Positions 1 to 9,602 of a stretch of 64,000 bases of DNA are shown here, one piece after another. The stretch comes from Aestuariispira ectoiniformans (GTDB lineage Bacteria; Pseudomonadota; Alphaproteobacteria; UBA8366; Aestuariispiraceae). Numbering within the stretch: position 1 is the first letter of the stretch; the number at the start of each line of letters is the position of its first letter. The position numbers and the translations under genes were made by a program. Where the stretch lies: contig NZ_CP062788.1 in the NCBI RefSeq assembly GCF_025136295.1, forward strand, positions 3,799,588-3,863,587. Direction: 5' to 3'. The notes under the pieces were generated by a model, which worked only from the letters and a program-made list of their open reading frames with translations, did not search any database and was not told the DNA's origin.

Positions 1-2480
1 GTCTTCCGAAACGTTGTGCACGGTCGCATTCACAACCGGCGCGTCGTTCGTACCCGCAATCGTAACCTTGATTTCCTGACTGGCCGACCCGTCCGCTGTC
101 TGAACGGTGAAGGTTTCCGTCAGCGTGTCACCATCGCCCAGGGCCTGCACAACCGGGCTGTTATTGGCCGTGAGGTCATAGGTCCAGTTACCCGTGTCAT
201 CCATGGTGAAAGTGCCGTAAGCACCATCAAGGGACGCTGCGGCAAAGTCGCCAACCGTTGTGCTCGAATCCGTCGCCAGGGATAACGTAGCAGCGGCGCC
301 GGATTCCGTCGCAAGATGCCCCGAACTGGTTGCCGCACCATCTTCAACCACAGTCCCTGCGGTGTCACCGGTAATGGTCACTGCCGTGGCATCGTTACTG
401 CCGTTGATCGTTACGGTGACGTCCTGCGTCGTGCCATCTGCGGTCTTGACGGTGAAAGTTTCCGTCAACGTGTCGCCCGCATTCAGCCCCTGTACTTCAG
501 GACTGTCGTTTGCTGTCAGGTTGTAGGTCCAGTTACCCGACTGATCGACGACAAAGGCCCCGTAAGAACCCGCCATTTCCGCGGCGACAAAGCTCGCCTC
601 ACCGGCATCCACATCCGTAACGGACAACTGCCCGGTGGCTGTAAGGCTTGTGTCTTCCGTGACGGCGCCCGCCGTTTCCCCGGATACCTGTGCGGCATCG
701 TTGGACCCGGCAATGGTGACATTCACAGCCTGCGTCGTGCCATCAGCCGTTTTCACCATGAAGGTCTCGGTCAAGGAGTCACCCTCACCCAAAGCCTGCA
801 CCTCGGGGCTGTCATTTGCCGTCAGGTTATAGGTCCAGTTACCGTTGTCATCGATGAAGAAAGCACCGTAGTTGCCAGCCATCTCACTCATCACAAAGCT
901 GGCCTCGCCCGCATCTGCATCTGACACAAGCAATTGGCCGGTTGCCGTCGAACCGGCATCTTCGATCACCGTGCCCGTGGCATCGCCCGTAATCTGGGCG
1001 GCATCATTGGTCCCCTCGATGGTAACCGTCACCGTCTCCACAGCCGTCCCGTCCGCACTGCGCACGGTAAAGTTTTCGGTCAGGGTATCCCCCGCGCCAA
1101 GGCTTTGAACCGCATCGGTATCGCCAGCGGTCAGGTTGTAGGTCCAGTTGCCATCGGAATCGACCGCAAAGGCCCCGTAGGAGCCCGGCATTTCAGCAGC
1201 CAGGACGGCATTCTCGCCTGTGTCCACATCCGTGACGCTCAATGCACCGCTTGCACTGGGCGTGGAGGCATCTTCCGTGACAAGCCCTGTCATTTCACCA
1301 GAAATCTGGGCGGCGTCATTCGTGCCGTTGATCGACACGGTCACCGTTTGCGAAGTACCATCCACCGTCTGAACCGTGAAGGATTCCGTCAGGCTGTCGC
1401 CTTGCCCCAGGCTCTGTATCGCCGGGCTGTCGTTGGCTGTCAGGTTATAGGTCCAATGGCCTGTCTCATCGACGGAGAAGGAACCATAGGCACCATCCGC
1501 AGTGGCCGCACTAAAGACTGCCTCGCCGGTATCCACATCGGAGACCGCCAGTTGACCGGAGGTCGTCAGCGCCTCGTCTTCAACCACCGCACCGGAGGCA
1601 GCGCCGGAAATCTGGGCCACGTCATTGCTGCCCGCAATGGTAACGGTGACATCCTGCGTCGTACCGTCCGCCGTCTGCACGGTGAAGGTTTCCGTCAGCA
1701 CATCCCCCTCGCCCAGGGCCTGGACTTCGGGACTGTCGTTGGACGTCAGGTTATAGGTCCAGTTACCGGCATCATCGACCGAGAAGGAACCGTAATCGCC
1801 ATCCTGGCTGCCTGCGGCAAAGATCGCCTCGCCGCTGTCGGCATCAGTCACCGAAAGCTGGCCGCTGGTGGTGACGGCCGTGCCGTCCTCGACCACAGCG
1901 CCGGTCGCATTGCCGGAAATCTGGGCCACATCATTGGTACCGGTAACGGCAACCGTAACGGTTTCCGCAGCCGTCCCGTCCGCACTTGTCACCGTGAAGC
2001 TTTCTGTCAGGCTGTCGCCTTCACCCAGCGCCTGAACCGCATCGGCGTTATTGCCAGTCAGGGTATAGGTCCAATGGCCGGTTTCATCGACCGAGAAGGA
2101 ACCATAGGTGCCTGCCTGGGTCACCGCCGCAAAGGCAGACTCGCCCGTATCCACATCACTGATGCTCAATTGGCCGGTCGCAGGATCAGGACCGTCTTCC
2201 ATAACGGTACCCGCCACAACACCGGAAATCTGGGGCACATCATTCGTACCGGAAATGGTGATGGTCACATCCTGTGTCGTGCCGTCCGCCGTTTCCACGG
2301 TCACAACGTCGGTCAGCGTATCGCCTTCGCCCAGCGCCTGCACGGAGGCATTGTCGTTGGCGAGGCTGTAGGACCAGTTACCGGCAGTGTCGATAACCAG
2401 CGCGCCGAAAGCACCGGAAACCATCGCGGACTGGAAGCTCGCCTGACCGGCATCCGGGTCGGTCACCTGCAGCGTACCGC
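1..2480 (-). repeat. Tandem VCBS repeats, period about 303-345 bp
   Basis: A conserved core reading GGTCC(A) on the plus strand recurs at 181, 526, 832, 1141, 1450, 1756, 2068 and, as GGACC, 2371. The spacings are 345, 306, 309, 309, 306, 312 and 303 bp, all multiples of three, so copy-number changes would keep the frame. The array continues beyond position 1. Copies are clearly similar at DNA level but not identical. Confidence 0.9.
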
Positions 2481-4146
2481 TGCTGGTGACGGTTGCGTCT
2501 TCCGTTACTGTGCCTGCCGTATCGCCGGTCACAACAGCAGCATCGTCCACGGGCGCGACCGTTACGCTGCCCGTTGCCGCCGTCGTTGTCTGGCCGTCGG
2601 ATACGTCATAGCTCATCTGCACCGTGCCGTTGAAATCCGGGTCCGGCGTGAAGAACCATGTCCCGTCCCCGTTGTCAGTCAGGGTGCCGCCATCGACGGT
2701 CAGATTTTGAACGGACAGGGCATCCCCGTCGGCATCGCTGGCATATTGCAGCAACTGTGCCTGGGTCAGGAACATATTGCCGTCTTCATCCATATTGAAC
2801 GAAACCGGCTTGGCCACATCAGGAGCCTCATTGGAAAAGATGCTGGTGCCGTCAACAGTGACATCCAGATTTTCGATATTCTTCACCTGCAAACCCAGCG
2901 CAGAGAACTTGAAGCTCTCGGGAGCGGAACCCGCCTCCTTTGCCTGCAGATAGGTTTGGAAGGCTGCGATATCCGCCTGCACTGCCGGATCGTTATATTC
3001 CGCACCGGTCAGGTCGATCCGCAGGGTATCGGTACCGTCGCCGCCATCATAGCGGTCATAGGAGGACTGATTTTCAGAGAAGTTGTAAACCAGGACATCG
3101 TCACCGCCCTGGGCATCCACACGGTCGGAACCGCCACGGGCGTCGATCACGTCATCGCCCTGGCTGCCATTGATCACGTTGTTATAGCCGCTGCCTTCGA
3201 TCTTCTCCACGCTGTCCATCGTGGTTTCACTGAAATCGCCGCCGTAACGAACGGAAACCGTGTCGTCGCCCGCGCCACCATCAATATGCTCAACGCGATC
3301 GTCTCGCGCGTAATTCGTGAAGGCGATATCGTCGTCAGCATCCGTTCCCTGAACGGTGTCATACCCTTCGCCGCCGCTGACCTGATCCTCTCCGTCATTG
3401 GGGCCTCTCAGGAAGGTATCGTCACCCGCGCCGCCCTTCAGCGCGTCATTGCCACCACCGCCGACGATAACGTCGTCACCGTCAGAACCTGTAATGGCGT
3501 TGCCGTAATTGCTGCCTTCGATCCTCTCGATATTTTCCAGCTTGGTGTCGCTGAAGTCAGCGCCATAGCGAACGGAAATTGTGTCGTCGCCTTCGCCCCC
3601 GTCAATCGTCTCGATGCTTTCGTCACCGGTAAAGGAATCGAAATTAATGACGTCGTCGCCCGTCGTGCCACGGATGGTGTCCTGCCCTTCACCACCGTCA
3701 TAACGGTTGCGACCGTCTTCATCGCCCACAACGAAGACGTCATCCCCGGCGCCGCCGGACAAAACGTCGTTGCCGCCGCCACTGATGATCGTATCATTCC
3801 CGTCCGTACCGGTGATATAGTTCACACCGTCGGTGCCCATTAAAGCGCTGTTTTCCTGCGCCGTAACGATATCCCCACTGTCGATACTTGCCGAAACGGG
3901 TTGCACATCTTCACCGCTGACTGTCTCGAACTGGATCGGCAATGTGCCATCCCAATCGGACACGGGGACAAAGGTCCAGGAACCATCTCCGTTATCGACG
4001 ATATCCCCCGCAGAGGTCGTCAGGTTTTTGATCGATGTCGTCGCCTCATCAAAAGATGAAATCCCGGCTGCATTCAACAGGTCCTGCAGCCCCAGGGTAA
4101 TGACTCCATTAGCATCAACGAGATTAAGAAGATCTTGGGCAGACAT
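1..4146 (-). CDS. RTX/VCBS-repeat giant secreted adhesin, N-terminal part (runs off the window)
   Basis: Open frame of 1382 codons from an ATG at 4146 to the window edge with no stop. The N-terminal ~400 residues carry RTX-type calcium-binding nonapeptides (GGxGxDxxx, for example GGGGND, GGAGDD, GGEGDD). A cadherin/Ig-like segment follows, then at least eight VCBS-type repeats of about 101-115 residues, each with GTND and a WTYxL core. There is no Sec signal, as expected for type I secretion, whose signal would lie at the C-terminus outside the window. Family knowledge: such proteins are biofilm adhesins. The ABC/HlyD exporter at 45.7-48.8 kb is a plausible exporter. Long mirror frames on the plus strand are shadows of this gene. 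RTX/VCBS class is certain, function inferred. Confidence 0.9.
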   Translation of the reverse strand, partial: MSAQDLLNLVDANGVITLGLQDLLNAAGISSFDEATTSIKNLTTSAGDIVDNGDGSWTFVPVSDWDGTLPIQFETVSGEDVQPVSASIDSGDIVTAQENSALMGTDGVNYITGTDGNDTIISGGGNDVLSGGAGDDVFVVGDEDGRNRYDGGEGQDTIRGTTGDDVINFDSFTGDESIETIDGGEGDDTISVRYGADFSDTKLENIERIEGSNYGNAITGSDGDDVIVGGGGNDALKGGAGDDTFLRGPNDGEDQVSGGEGYDTVQGTDADDDIAFTNYARDDRVEHIDGGAGDDTVSVRYGGDFSETTMDSVEKIEGSGYNNVINGSQGDDVIDARGGSDRVDAQGGDDVLVYNFSENQSSYDRYDGGDGTDTLRIDLTGAEYNDPAVQADIAAFQTYLQAKEAGSAPESFKFSALGLQVKNIENLDVTVDGTSIFSNEAPDVAKPVSFNMDEDGNMFLTQAQLLQYASDADGDALSVQNLTVDGGTLTDNGDGTWFFTPDPDFNGTVQMSYDVSDGQTTTAATGSVTVAPVDDAAVVTGDTAGTVTEDATVTSSGTLQVTDPDAGQASFQSAMVSGAFGALVIDTAGNWSYSLANDNASVQALGEGDTLTDVVTVETADGTTQDVTITISGTNDVPQISGVVAGTVMEDGPDPATGQLSISDVDTGESAFAAVTQAGTYGSFSVDETGHWTYTLTGNNADAVQALGEGDSLTESFTVTSADGTAAETVTVAVTGTNDVAQISGNATGAVVEDGTAVTTSGQLSVTDADSGEAIFAAGSQDGDYGSFSVDDAGNWTYNLTSNDSPEVQALGEGDVLTETFTVQTADGTTQDVTVTIAGSNDVAQISGAASGAVVEDEALTTSGQLAVSDVDTGEAVFSAATADGAYGSFSVDETGHWTYNLTANDSPAIQSLGQGDSLTESFTVQTVDGTSQTVTVSINGTNDAAQISGEMTGLVTEDASTPSASGALSVTDVDTGENAVLAAEMPGSYGAFAVDSDGNWTYNLTAGDTDAVQSLGAGDTLTENFTVRSADGTAVETVTVTIEGTNDAAQITGDATGTVIEDAGSTATGQLLVSDADAGEASFVMSEMAGNYGAFFIDDNGNWTYNLTANDSPEVQALGEGDSLTETFMVKTADGTTQAVNVTIAGSNDAAQVSGETAGAVTEDTSLTATGQLSVTDVDAGEASFVAAEMAGSYGAFVVDQSGNWTYNLTANDSPEVQGLNAGDTLTETFTVKTADGTTQDVTVTINGSNDATAVTITGDTAGTVVEDGAATSSGHLATESGAAATLSLATDSSTTVGDFAAASLDGAYGTFTMDDTGNWTYDLTANNSPVVQALGDGDTLTETFTVQTADGSASQEIKVTIAGTNDAPVVNATVHNVSED

Positions 4147-4378
4147 GGTGCTTCCTCATTTGACGACCTGGTTACGTCAGTTAACCAATTTAGGGCGGAT
4201 TATAGATTGTGCCCGTAGCTCCTGCGCAACACATTGATTCGGCGCAATCTTGTGTGTTTTTTTCAACAGTTTTTGCGTCGAATTTCGCTTAATTGCCTTA
4301 CAATTTAGCACATTCCCATGAGACCCCCAAACCAAACCGACAATATATTATCTATCAATGTATTAGCGGCGAAGCGGT

Positions 4379-5749
4379 CTAGGCCTGCCTGAGAAGCTGT
4401 TCATAGATTTCACCCGTCAGGCCGGAAAATTCCGGGCGTTCGGCACTTCTTCGCACAGGTGCGGTAAGCATCGGATATCGATAGGGGCGGTCCAGATACC
4501 ACCCGTCAAACGGCACCCCGCGAACCTCGTTTTTCCACATCCACACGACAGCCCTTTCATGACGAGACGACCAGCCCAGCGGCCTTGCCTGCAACTGCCC
4601 CGGCACTGTAACGCCGGAGGCCCAGGGCGCGGTCCCATTATTACGCAAGGCATATCCTCCATGTTCGCGGATGGGCCCGGAAACCCCACCAGACGGCAAC
4701 GCGCCATTCTCAAAGACATTGTTTGCCACAAAATGATTAAATAAATATGGATTTTTCTGATCCGCGTTATCGACCAGACCGAACGGCACAGCCGCGGTGC
4801 CCCAGTCCGGTGGCGCATAACTGCTGTACCCTTTTGGCCATTGGCGATTGCGATAGTCGATGCAGACATCCCTGGCCGGCGGCAGCCTGGTGAAGACGCA
4901 ATCCGTCACAAGGGACTGCCCCCAGGCCCCGATATCCAGCAACGGCAGATTACCGCCATAGCCTGCGTCATAATCATCCTCGGACAACCACGAAGCAATA
5001 TGACTATGGCTGATAACCGTCGACTGGGCATAGGTTTTCAACGCATGCCCCTGCGTCTTGGGGCTATGAAAGCGGCATCTATCTACCGCAATCCGTTTAA
5101 TATAATTCACATATACGGTATGCGTCTGCCCGTCCCCGAAGCCGCCATGGCTGAAATCGCAACCGGTCAGATTGGCGACCGTTGGAAAGGTCGGAAGCAT
5201 CATGCAATTGCGCCCGCCGGAAATCCGGACATTCCTCATGTCCAGGCGCGACAGGCTGTCCGGTCGAAAGGCATCGCCATATCGCCCGCCAGTGATATCC
5301 AGGTTCTCCAGGGTCAGTGCTGTTTGACGCCCTCCGCCCGAAAAAACCCGCAACATTCCCCTGATCCCGCTGCCGATCATGCGGGGACGCTGGCCAGGAA
5401 CATCGCTTCTGATGACGAGGTGAACGCGTTTTTGGTTTCCCGCCTGCCTGGCCGGTGACCAGACCCATCGGGTCACAGGAATTTCCGCATCCGACGGAAT
5501 GACCAGAACACAACCTGCGGGATAGTCCTCAACCTGACGGCCGCCTTGCGGAATCAGGGTTTGCTGTCGGCGGCTTTCTTCCACGTCCAGGAACAGGACA
5601 GGCAAGTCTGCGGCATTGGGAAACAAGGGATCGGAAGGTGGCGGCGCAGCGAAAGCATGTCCCCGCAACAATCCCGCCTGAAGGGGCAACGCAGCCAGCG
5701 CGGTAAGAACCGACCGCCGAGACCACGTTGTGCCCCCCTGCCCTGTCAC
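4379..5749 (-). CDS. Tat-exported right-handed beta-helix protein, possible polysaccharide lyase
   Basis: 456 residues from a GTG at 5749, two bases after the stop of the upstream glycosyltransferase, so probably translationally coupled. The N-terminus has a twin-arginine signal (SRRSVLTALAAL) with a cleavage site near AFA-AP, predicting folded export to the periplasm. The middle has successive short strands with Asn/Gly turns (LENLDITGG, MRNVRISGG, LTGCDFSHGG), typical of a pectate-lyase-like parallel beta-helix. I see no definite catalytic signature, so a lyase, hydrolase or epimerase acting on the polysaccharide is inference from fold and context. Alternative: a non-enzymatic structural beta-helix. 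Confidence 0.65.
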   Translation of the reverse strand: MTGQGGTTWSRRSVLTALAALPLQAGLLRGHAFAAPPPSDPLFPNAADLPVLFLDVEESRRQQTLIPQGGRQVEDYPAGCVLVIPSDAEIPVTRWVWSPARQAGNQKRVHLVIRSDVPGQRPRMIGSGIRGMLRVFSGGGRQTALTLENLDITGGRYGDAFRPDSLSRLDMRNVRISGGRNCMMLPTFPTVANLTGCDFSHGGFGDGQTHTVYVNYIKRIAVDRCRFHSPKTQGHALKTYAQSTVISHSHIASWLSEDDYDAGYGGNLPLLDIGAWGQSLVTDCVFTRLPPARDVCIDYRNRQWPKGYSSYAPPDWGTAAVPFGLVDNADQKNPYLFNHFVANNVFENGALPSGGVSGPIREHGGYALRNNGTAPWASGVTVPGQLQARPLGWSSRHERAVVWMWKNEVRGVPFDGWYLDRPYRYPMLTAPVRRSAERPEFSGLTGEIYEQLLRQA

Positions 5750-5751
5750 GA

Positions 5752-6978
5752 TCAGCCGGTGCCCTTGCCACTTCGCGCAAGCAGGCGCTCATAAAGAGGA
5801 ACGTAATTCGCCACGCTGTTGCGCCAGTTGCGGACATTTTCCACATAATCCCGGCCGGCTGCCGCCAGTTTCGGCCATCGTTCACGGTCTCCTGCAAGTT
5901 CCAGAACGCTGGCGGCGAGGTCTTCCGCGCTATCCGCCTTGAACAGGGTGCCGGTCTCACCATGACGGATCAGTTCCTTATGTCCGCCCACATCGGAGGC
6001 AATGAAGATACGCCGCTGCGCCATTGCTTCCAGCGGCTTGAGCGGTGTCACCAGGTCCGTCAGGCGCATGGACTTGCGCGGGTAAACAAGAATATCCACC
6101 AAGGCATAATAATCCTGCACCTCGTTATGAGGAACGCGTCCGGCAAAGGCGACATGGTCTTCCACGCCCAACTCGCGGGCACGGCGACGCAGGTGGTCTT
6201 CGTCCTGCCCGCCGCCAACGAACAGAACCTTCACATCGGATCGTTGCTCCAGGATTCGGGGCAATGCCTCCAACAACAGGTCCAGCCCCTCATATTCATA
6301 GAAGGAGCCGATAAAACCCAGCACCAGCTTCCCTGTCAGGCCAAGCTTTTCCTGCAACTGCGGTTTCACCTCTGTCTGCTGATCCGGGAATTTTTCCAGG
6401 TCCACCGCATTGGGAATCACAACCAGCTTTTCCTGAGGAATGCCCCTGGCGATGATATCCTGCCGCAAGCCGTCGCAGATAGCGCCAGCCCCATCGGAAT
6501 GCTTCAGCACATAGGTTTCAAGCGCCCGCGTCAGGCGATAGCGAAGCCCTCCTTCACGCGACGTTCCGTGGCTGACGGCGGCATCCTCCCAGAAACCACG
6601 CACCTCATACATGACCGGAATGCCCAGCTTCTTGCCCGCCCGAAGGGCCGGCAAGCCATTCAGCGCCGGACTATGCGCATGCAGGATATCCGGCTTCACC
6701 TCCCGGGCGACCTCGATAATCCGGCGGGTCAGGGCATTCATCAGCATAACCTCGCCGATGACCGGCAACCCCGCCAACGGGCCTTCCGGGCGTTTGGTCC
6801 TGTAGAAGGTCCACCCGTCCACTTCCTCAACAGGTTTATAGGGCATCGTATGTTTCGGGCTGGTCAGATGAAATGTCTCCCAGCCCCTTTCACGCTGCCC
6901 CTTCAAAAGGGAAAGGGTACGAAAGCTATAACCACTGTGAAGAGGAATAGAGTGATCCAGAATATGAAGGACGCGCAT
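5752..6978 (-). CDS. GT4 glycosyltransferase, exosortase A-associated (TIGR04063-like)
   Basis: 408 residues. The N-terminus (RVLHILDHSIPLHSGYSFRT, then HLTSPKH) matches what I remember of the Daro_2409-type family that travels with exosortase A. The C-terminal half has the GT-B donor site pattern: GFIGSFYEYEGLDLLLEA, then LVTPLKPLEAMA and the acceptor-phosphate Glu region. It is cytosolic and would transfer an activated sugar to the lipid-linked EPS repeat. It sits between the methyltransferase (69 bp upstream) and the beta-helix gene (2 bp downstream), probably one transcript. Sugar specificity cannot be read from sequence. Confidence 0.85.
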   Translation of the reverse strand: MRVLHILDHSIPLHSGYSFRTLSLLKGQRERGWETFHLTSPKHTMPYKPVEEVDGWTFYRTKRPEGPLAGLPVIGEVMLMNALTRRIIEVAREVKPDILHAHSPALNGLPALRAGKKLGIPVMYEVRGFWEDAAVSHGTSREGGLRYRLTRALETYVLKHSDGAGAICDGLRQDIIARGIPQEKLVVIPNAVDLEKFPDQQTEVKPQLQEKLGLTGKLVLGFIGSFYEYEGLDLLLEALPRILEQRSDVKVLFVGGGQDEDHLRRRARELGVEDHVAFAGRVPHNEVQDYYALVDILVYPRKSMRLTDLVTPLKPLEAMAQRRIFIASDVGGHKELIRHGETGTLFKADSAEDLAASVLELAGDRERWPKLAAAGRDYVENVRNWRNSVANYVPLYERLLARSGKGTG

Positions 6979-7047
6979 AGGAATTTAACTCTACAATTTT
7001 ATCGACGTGATGAACTGAAAGAAAAACGCATTCGAACCAGATCCCCC

Positions 7048-8082
7048 TCAGTTCATACCTTTGTATTGAGCAATGATGTCACGATCATGAAGCGGCGTAT
7101 CCCGCAATCTGCCAAAGAAATAATAGGCCGATGCACAGTCGTATGATCCCGCTTTCTTAGCAAGATATCTGTCCGCCAGCAAAAACGGCCAGGCAACAAA
7201 GCGCGCCGCCGACCGCAGCAACCTGCGAAGGAAGGGACGCTCTGAAAAGCTGGACAGCATATATTCGATGCCCCAGGTGATCACCATACCCGGTCCGTTC
7301 GCCACCCCGGAACGGCATTCGTCAAACCAGTTGAACAGGCGACGATGCCCAAGCGCGGTGAAGCGGGTGAAGTCGTATCGCCCCATGTGAACCTGTTGCA
7401 TGAAGGGCGTCACGGAATACACGAGCCCCCCCGGCTTCAGCACCCGCCGGATTTCCGAGACGGTGCGGAACGGGTCGGCCACATGTTCCAGAACCGCGAT
7501 GGCGAAAACGGCATCAAAAGTTGCATCCTGGAAAGGAATGTCATGGGCATCGGCGATCAGATGCGTATCCGGCGCCAACGCCACATCGCTGTAGACCACG
7601 TTCCCGCCGCCTGATGCGGTAAAGCGGGCATCCCCCGCGCCGATCACAAGAACCGTCGCATCCGGCTTTTCCCTCAACACCTCGTCCAGCGCCTGCTGGG
7701 AATTGAAGTCCGTGACGGAACGGGATTTCGGCGGCGTGATCTGATTGAGGAAGTATTTTATTTTCTTGATCGGCGTATTGACCCGCTCTTCCTTGCGGCG
7801 CAGGTCCATGGTCGTGATTTCCGCCTTCACGAAATGCTCGATCTGGAAGATCGACTTCTCTTCATTGATCAGGATCGGCGTGCCATCGACGATTGGATAG
7901 CCTCCACCAGTTACCTCGTCTGAAGCACCGGACACGGCAACAAGTCTACCGTCACGCAAGTGCAGTGGAACAGATGGCGAGCCAGGCACACAAAGCCGCT
8001 CAACAATCGCGTCTGGCAGCTTCAGCTCCGTCCCCGCGTCAACCTTTTCCAATTCCATGCTGCTTTCATTGGCAAGCGACAT
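7048..8082 (-). CDS. SAM-dependent class I methyltransferase with Trm112-like N-terminal domain
   Basis: 344 residues; ATG at 8082 follows a GGGGG run about 9 bp upstream. Residues ~25-75 resemble a Trm112-type domain (ending YPIVDGTPILI), but its zinc cysteines are mostly lost. The methyltransferase core follows: VLVIGAGDARFT (motif I), IADAHDIPFQDATFDAVFAIAVLEHV (motifs II-IV) and RVLKPGGLVYSVTP. The context implies methylation of a sugar or glycolipid in EPS synthesis, but the substrate is unknown. It heads a leftward three-gene group and is divergent from wecC. Confidence 0.8.
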   Translation of the reverse strand: MSLANESSMELEKVDAGTELKLPDAIVERLCVPGSPSVPLHLRDGRLVAVSGASDEVTGGGYPIVDGTPILINEEKSIFQIEHFVKAEITTMDLRRKEERVNTPIKKIKYFLNQITPPKSRSVTDFNSQQALDEVLREKPDATVLVIGAGDARFTASGGGNVVYSDVALAPDTHLIADAHDIPFQDATFDAVFAIAVLEHVADPFRTVSEIRRVLKPGGLVYSVTPFMQQVHMGRYDFTRFTALGHRRLFNWFDECRSGVANGPGMVITWGIEYMLSSFSERPFLRRLLRSAARFVAWPFLLADRYLAKKAGSYDCASAYYFFGRLRDTPLHDRDIIAQYKGMN

Positions 8083-8243
8083 GCATTTGATCCCCCTGGT
8101 GACGTATTCGCGCTTACTCTAGCACAAAGTTTTCAAATCGTTATTCGTTTTCGCCAGTGCCCCAATGTGTAGCCATATAGCAACTCAAACACTACAATTA
8201 ATTTAAAATCCTAAATAATTTTAGTGTGATATGCGACCAGAGC

Positions 8244-8272
8244 TTGATTATATTTTTCAGGCTAGCTATGCA
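8244..8272 (+). promoter_or_regulatory. Possible sigma-70 promoter for wecC
   Basis: TTGATT (8244-8249), 17 bp spacer, TATGCA (8267-8272), upstream of the GTG start at 8306. It lies in the 223-bp AT-rich divergent region between the methyltransferase and wecC. The -10 match is weak. Confidence 0.35.
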
Positions 8273-8305
8273 ATTTACGGGGCATTTAAATAGTGGAGGA
8301 CCGAG

Positions 8306-9547
8306 GTGGATCGGCCATTCAATACTGTATCGGTTGTCGGGCTTGGGTATGTAGGCCTGCCGACCGCCGCCTTACTTGCGAGTCGCGGCTATAACGTGAT
8401 CGGGATCGACGTGAATGAAAAAGCCGTCGAAACCATCAATGAGGGCCGCGTCCATATTGTGGAACCGGACCTGGACGTCCTGGTTCAGGCGTCGGTGACC
8501 ATGGGACGCCTTCGGGCGACGCTGGAACCGGAAGAGGCGGATGTGTTCATGCTGGCCGTGCCAACGCCGTTCAAGGATGACCATCAGCCGGACCTGTCCT
8601 ATCTGGAAGCCGCCACCAGGAAGATCGCGCCCGTCATCAAAAAGGGCGATCTTGTCATCCTGGAATCCACCTCGCCGGTGAACACCACCGAAACGATTGC
8701 CGGCTGGCTGGCGGACCTGCGCCCGGACCTGAGCTTCCCGCATCAAACCAAAACGCCAGACGTATCGCTCGCCCATTGCCCGGAACGTATTCTGCCGGGC
8801 CGCGTGTTGCGCGAACTGGTGGAAAACGACCGCATGATCGGCGGCATGACCAAGGAATGCGCCGCCAAGGCACAGGAATTCTACACCACCTTCGTTTCCG
8901 GCGAATGTATCCTGACCAATGCCCGCACCGCTGAACTGGCCAAGCTGGTGGAAAACTCCTATCGCGACGTCAATATCGCCTTTGCCAACGAGCTTTCCAT
9001 CATCTGTGACCGATTCGACATTGATGTCTGGGAACTGATCGATCTGACCAACCGCCACCCGCGCGTGAATGTCCTGAACCCGGGCCCCGGCGTTGGTGGT
9101 CACTGTATTGCCGTCGACCCCTGGTTCATCGTCGCCCAGGCACCGGAAGAAAGCCGCCTGATCCGCACCGCGCGCGAAGTCAACGACGCCAAGCCGCATT
9201 ACATGGTCGAAAAAATCCTGGCAGCAGCGGATCGTTTCAAGGCACCGAAAGTCGCCTGCATGGGACTGGCCTACAAACCCGACATCGACGACCTGCGCGA
9301 AAGCCCGGCAGTCGATATCGTATTGGACCTTGCCGACAAGCTGGACGGGGAGTTGATTGCGGTCGAACCGAATATCCGCGAACTGCCGGAGAAAATCGCC
9401 CAGTCAGGCAAAGTCACGCTTATGCCCTTTTCGGAAGCCGTGCGCGAGGCAGATATCGTCGCCTTCCTGGTCAGCCACAAGCAGTTCAAGGAAATCCCCT
9501 TGAAAGACCTGGACAGCAAGATCGTCATCCGCGCGGTTCAACGATAA
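8306..9547 (+). CDS. wecC: UDP-N-acetyl-D-mannosamine dehydrogenase
   Basis: 413 residues from a GTG with a strong GGAGGA five bases upstream. It oxidises UDP-ManNAc to UDP-ManNAcA with two NAD+. It has the N-terminal Rossmann motif VVGLGYVGLPTA, the central dimerisation region ending in NSYRDVNIAFANE, and the catalytic-cysteine motif GPGVGGHCIAVDPWF typical of WecC; the C-terminal UDP-binding domain begins near MGLAYKPDIDDLRESP. Length is normal. Its partner epimerase, wecB, is at 43.4-44.6 kb in the same locus, supporting a ManNAcA-containing EPS. It leads into the fusion gene 55 bp downstream. Confidence 0.93.
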   Translation: MDRPFNTVSVVGLGYVGLPTAALLASRGYNVIGIDVNEKAVETINEGRVHIVEPDLDVLVQASVTMGRLRATLEPEEADVFMLAVPTPFKDDHQPDLSYLEAATRKIAPVIKKGDLVILESTSPVNTTETIAGWLADLRPDLSFPHQTKTPDVSLAHCPERILPGRVLRELVENDRMIGGMTKECAAKAQEFYTTFVSGECILTNARTAELAKLVENSYRDVNIAFANELSIICDRFDIDVWELIDLTNRHPRVNVLNPGPGVGGHCIAVDPWFIVAQAPEESRLIRTAREVNDAKPHYMVEKILAAADRFKAPKVACMGLAYKPDIDDLRESPAVDIVLDLADKLDGELIAVEPNIRELPEKIAQSGKVTLMPFSEAVREADIVAFLVSHKQFKEIPLKDLDSKIVIRAVQR

Positions 9548-9557
9548 AAGGCGCGAT

Positions 9558-9583
9558 ACGGGGCCACCTTGCGTAGGCCCCGT
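9558..9583 (+). other. Intercistronic hairpin downstream of wecC
   Basis: Perfect 8-bp inverted repeat (ACGGGGCC / GGCCCCGT) with a 10-base loop between wecC and the next gene. No U-run follows, so it is more likely an mRNA-stabilising or attenuating structure than an intrinsic terminator. Confidence 0.55.
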
Positions 9584-9602
9584 TGCCTCAGGGAGTAATG
9601 AA

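Noticed and set aside
934-3843. 969-codon open frame on the plus strand
   Set aside because: Mirror of the repetitive RTX/VCBS gene; its repeats have the same period and its composition is not protein-like for a separate family.
5728-7146. 472-codon plus-strand frame
   Set aside because: Antisense shadow of the clear GT4 glycosyltransferase; no domain of its own.
9558-9583. Intrinsic terminator after wecC
   Set aside because: Stem is strong but no U-run follows, and the next gene starts 20 bp later with its own ribosome site, so I list it only as a hairpin.
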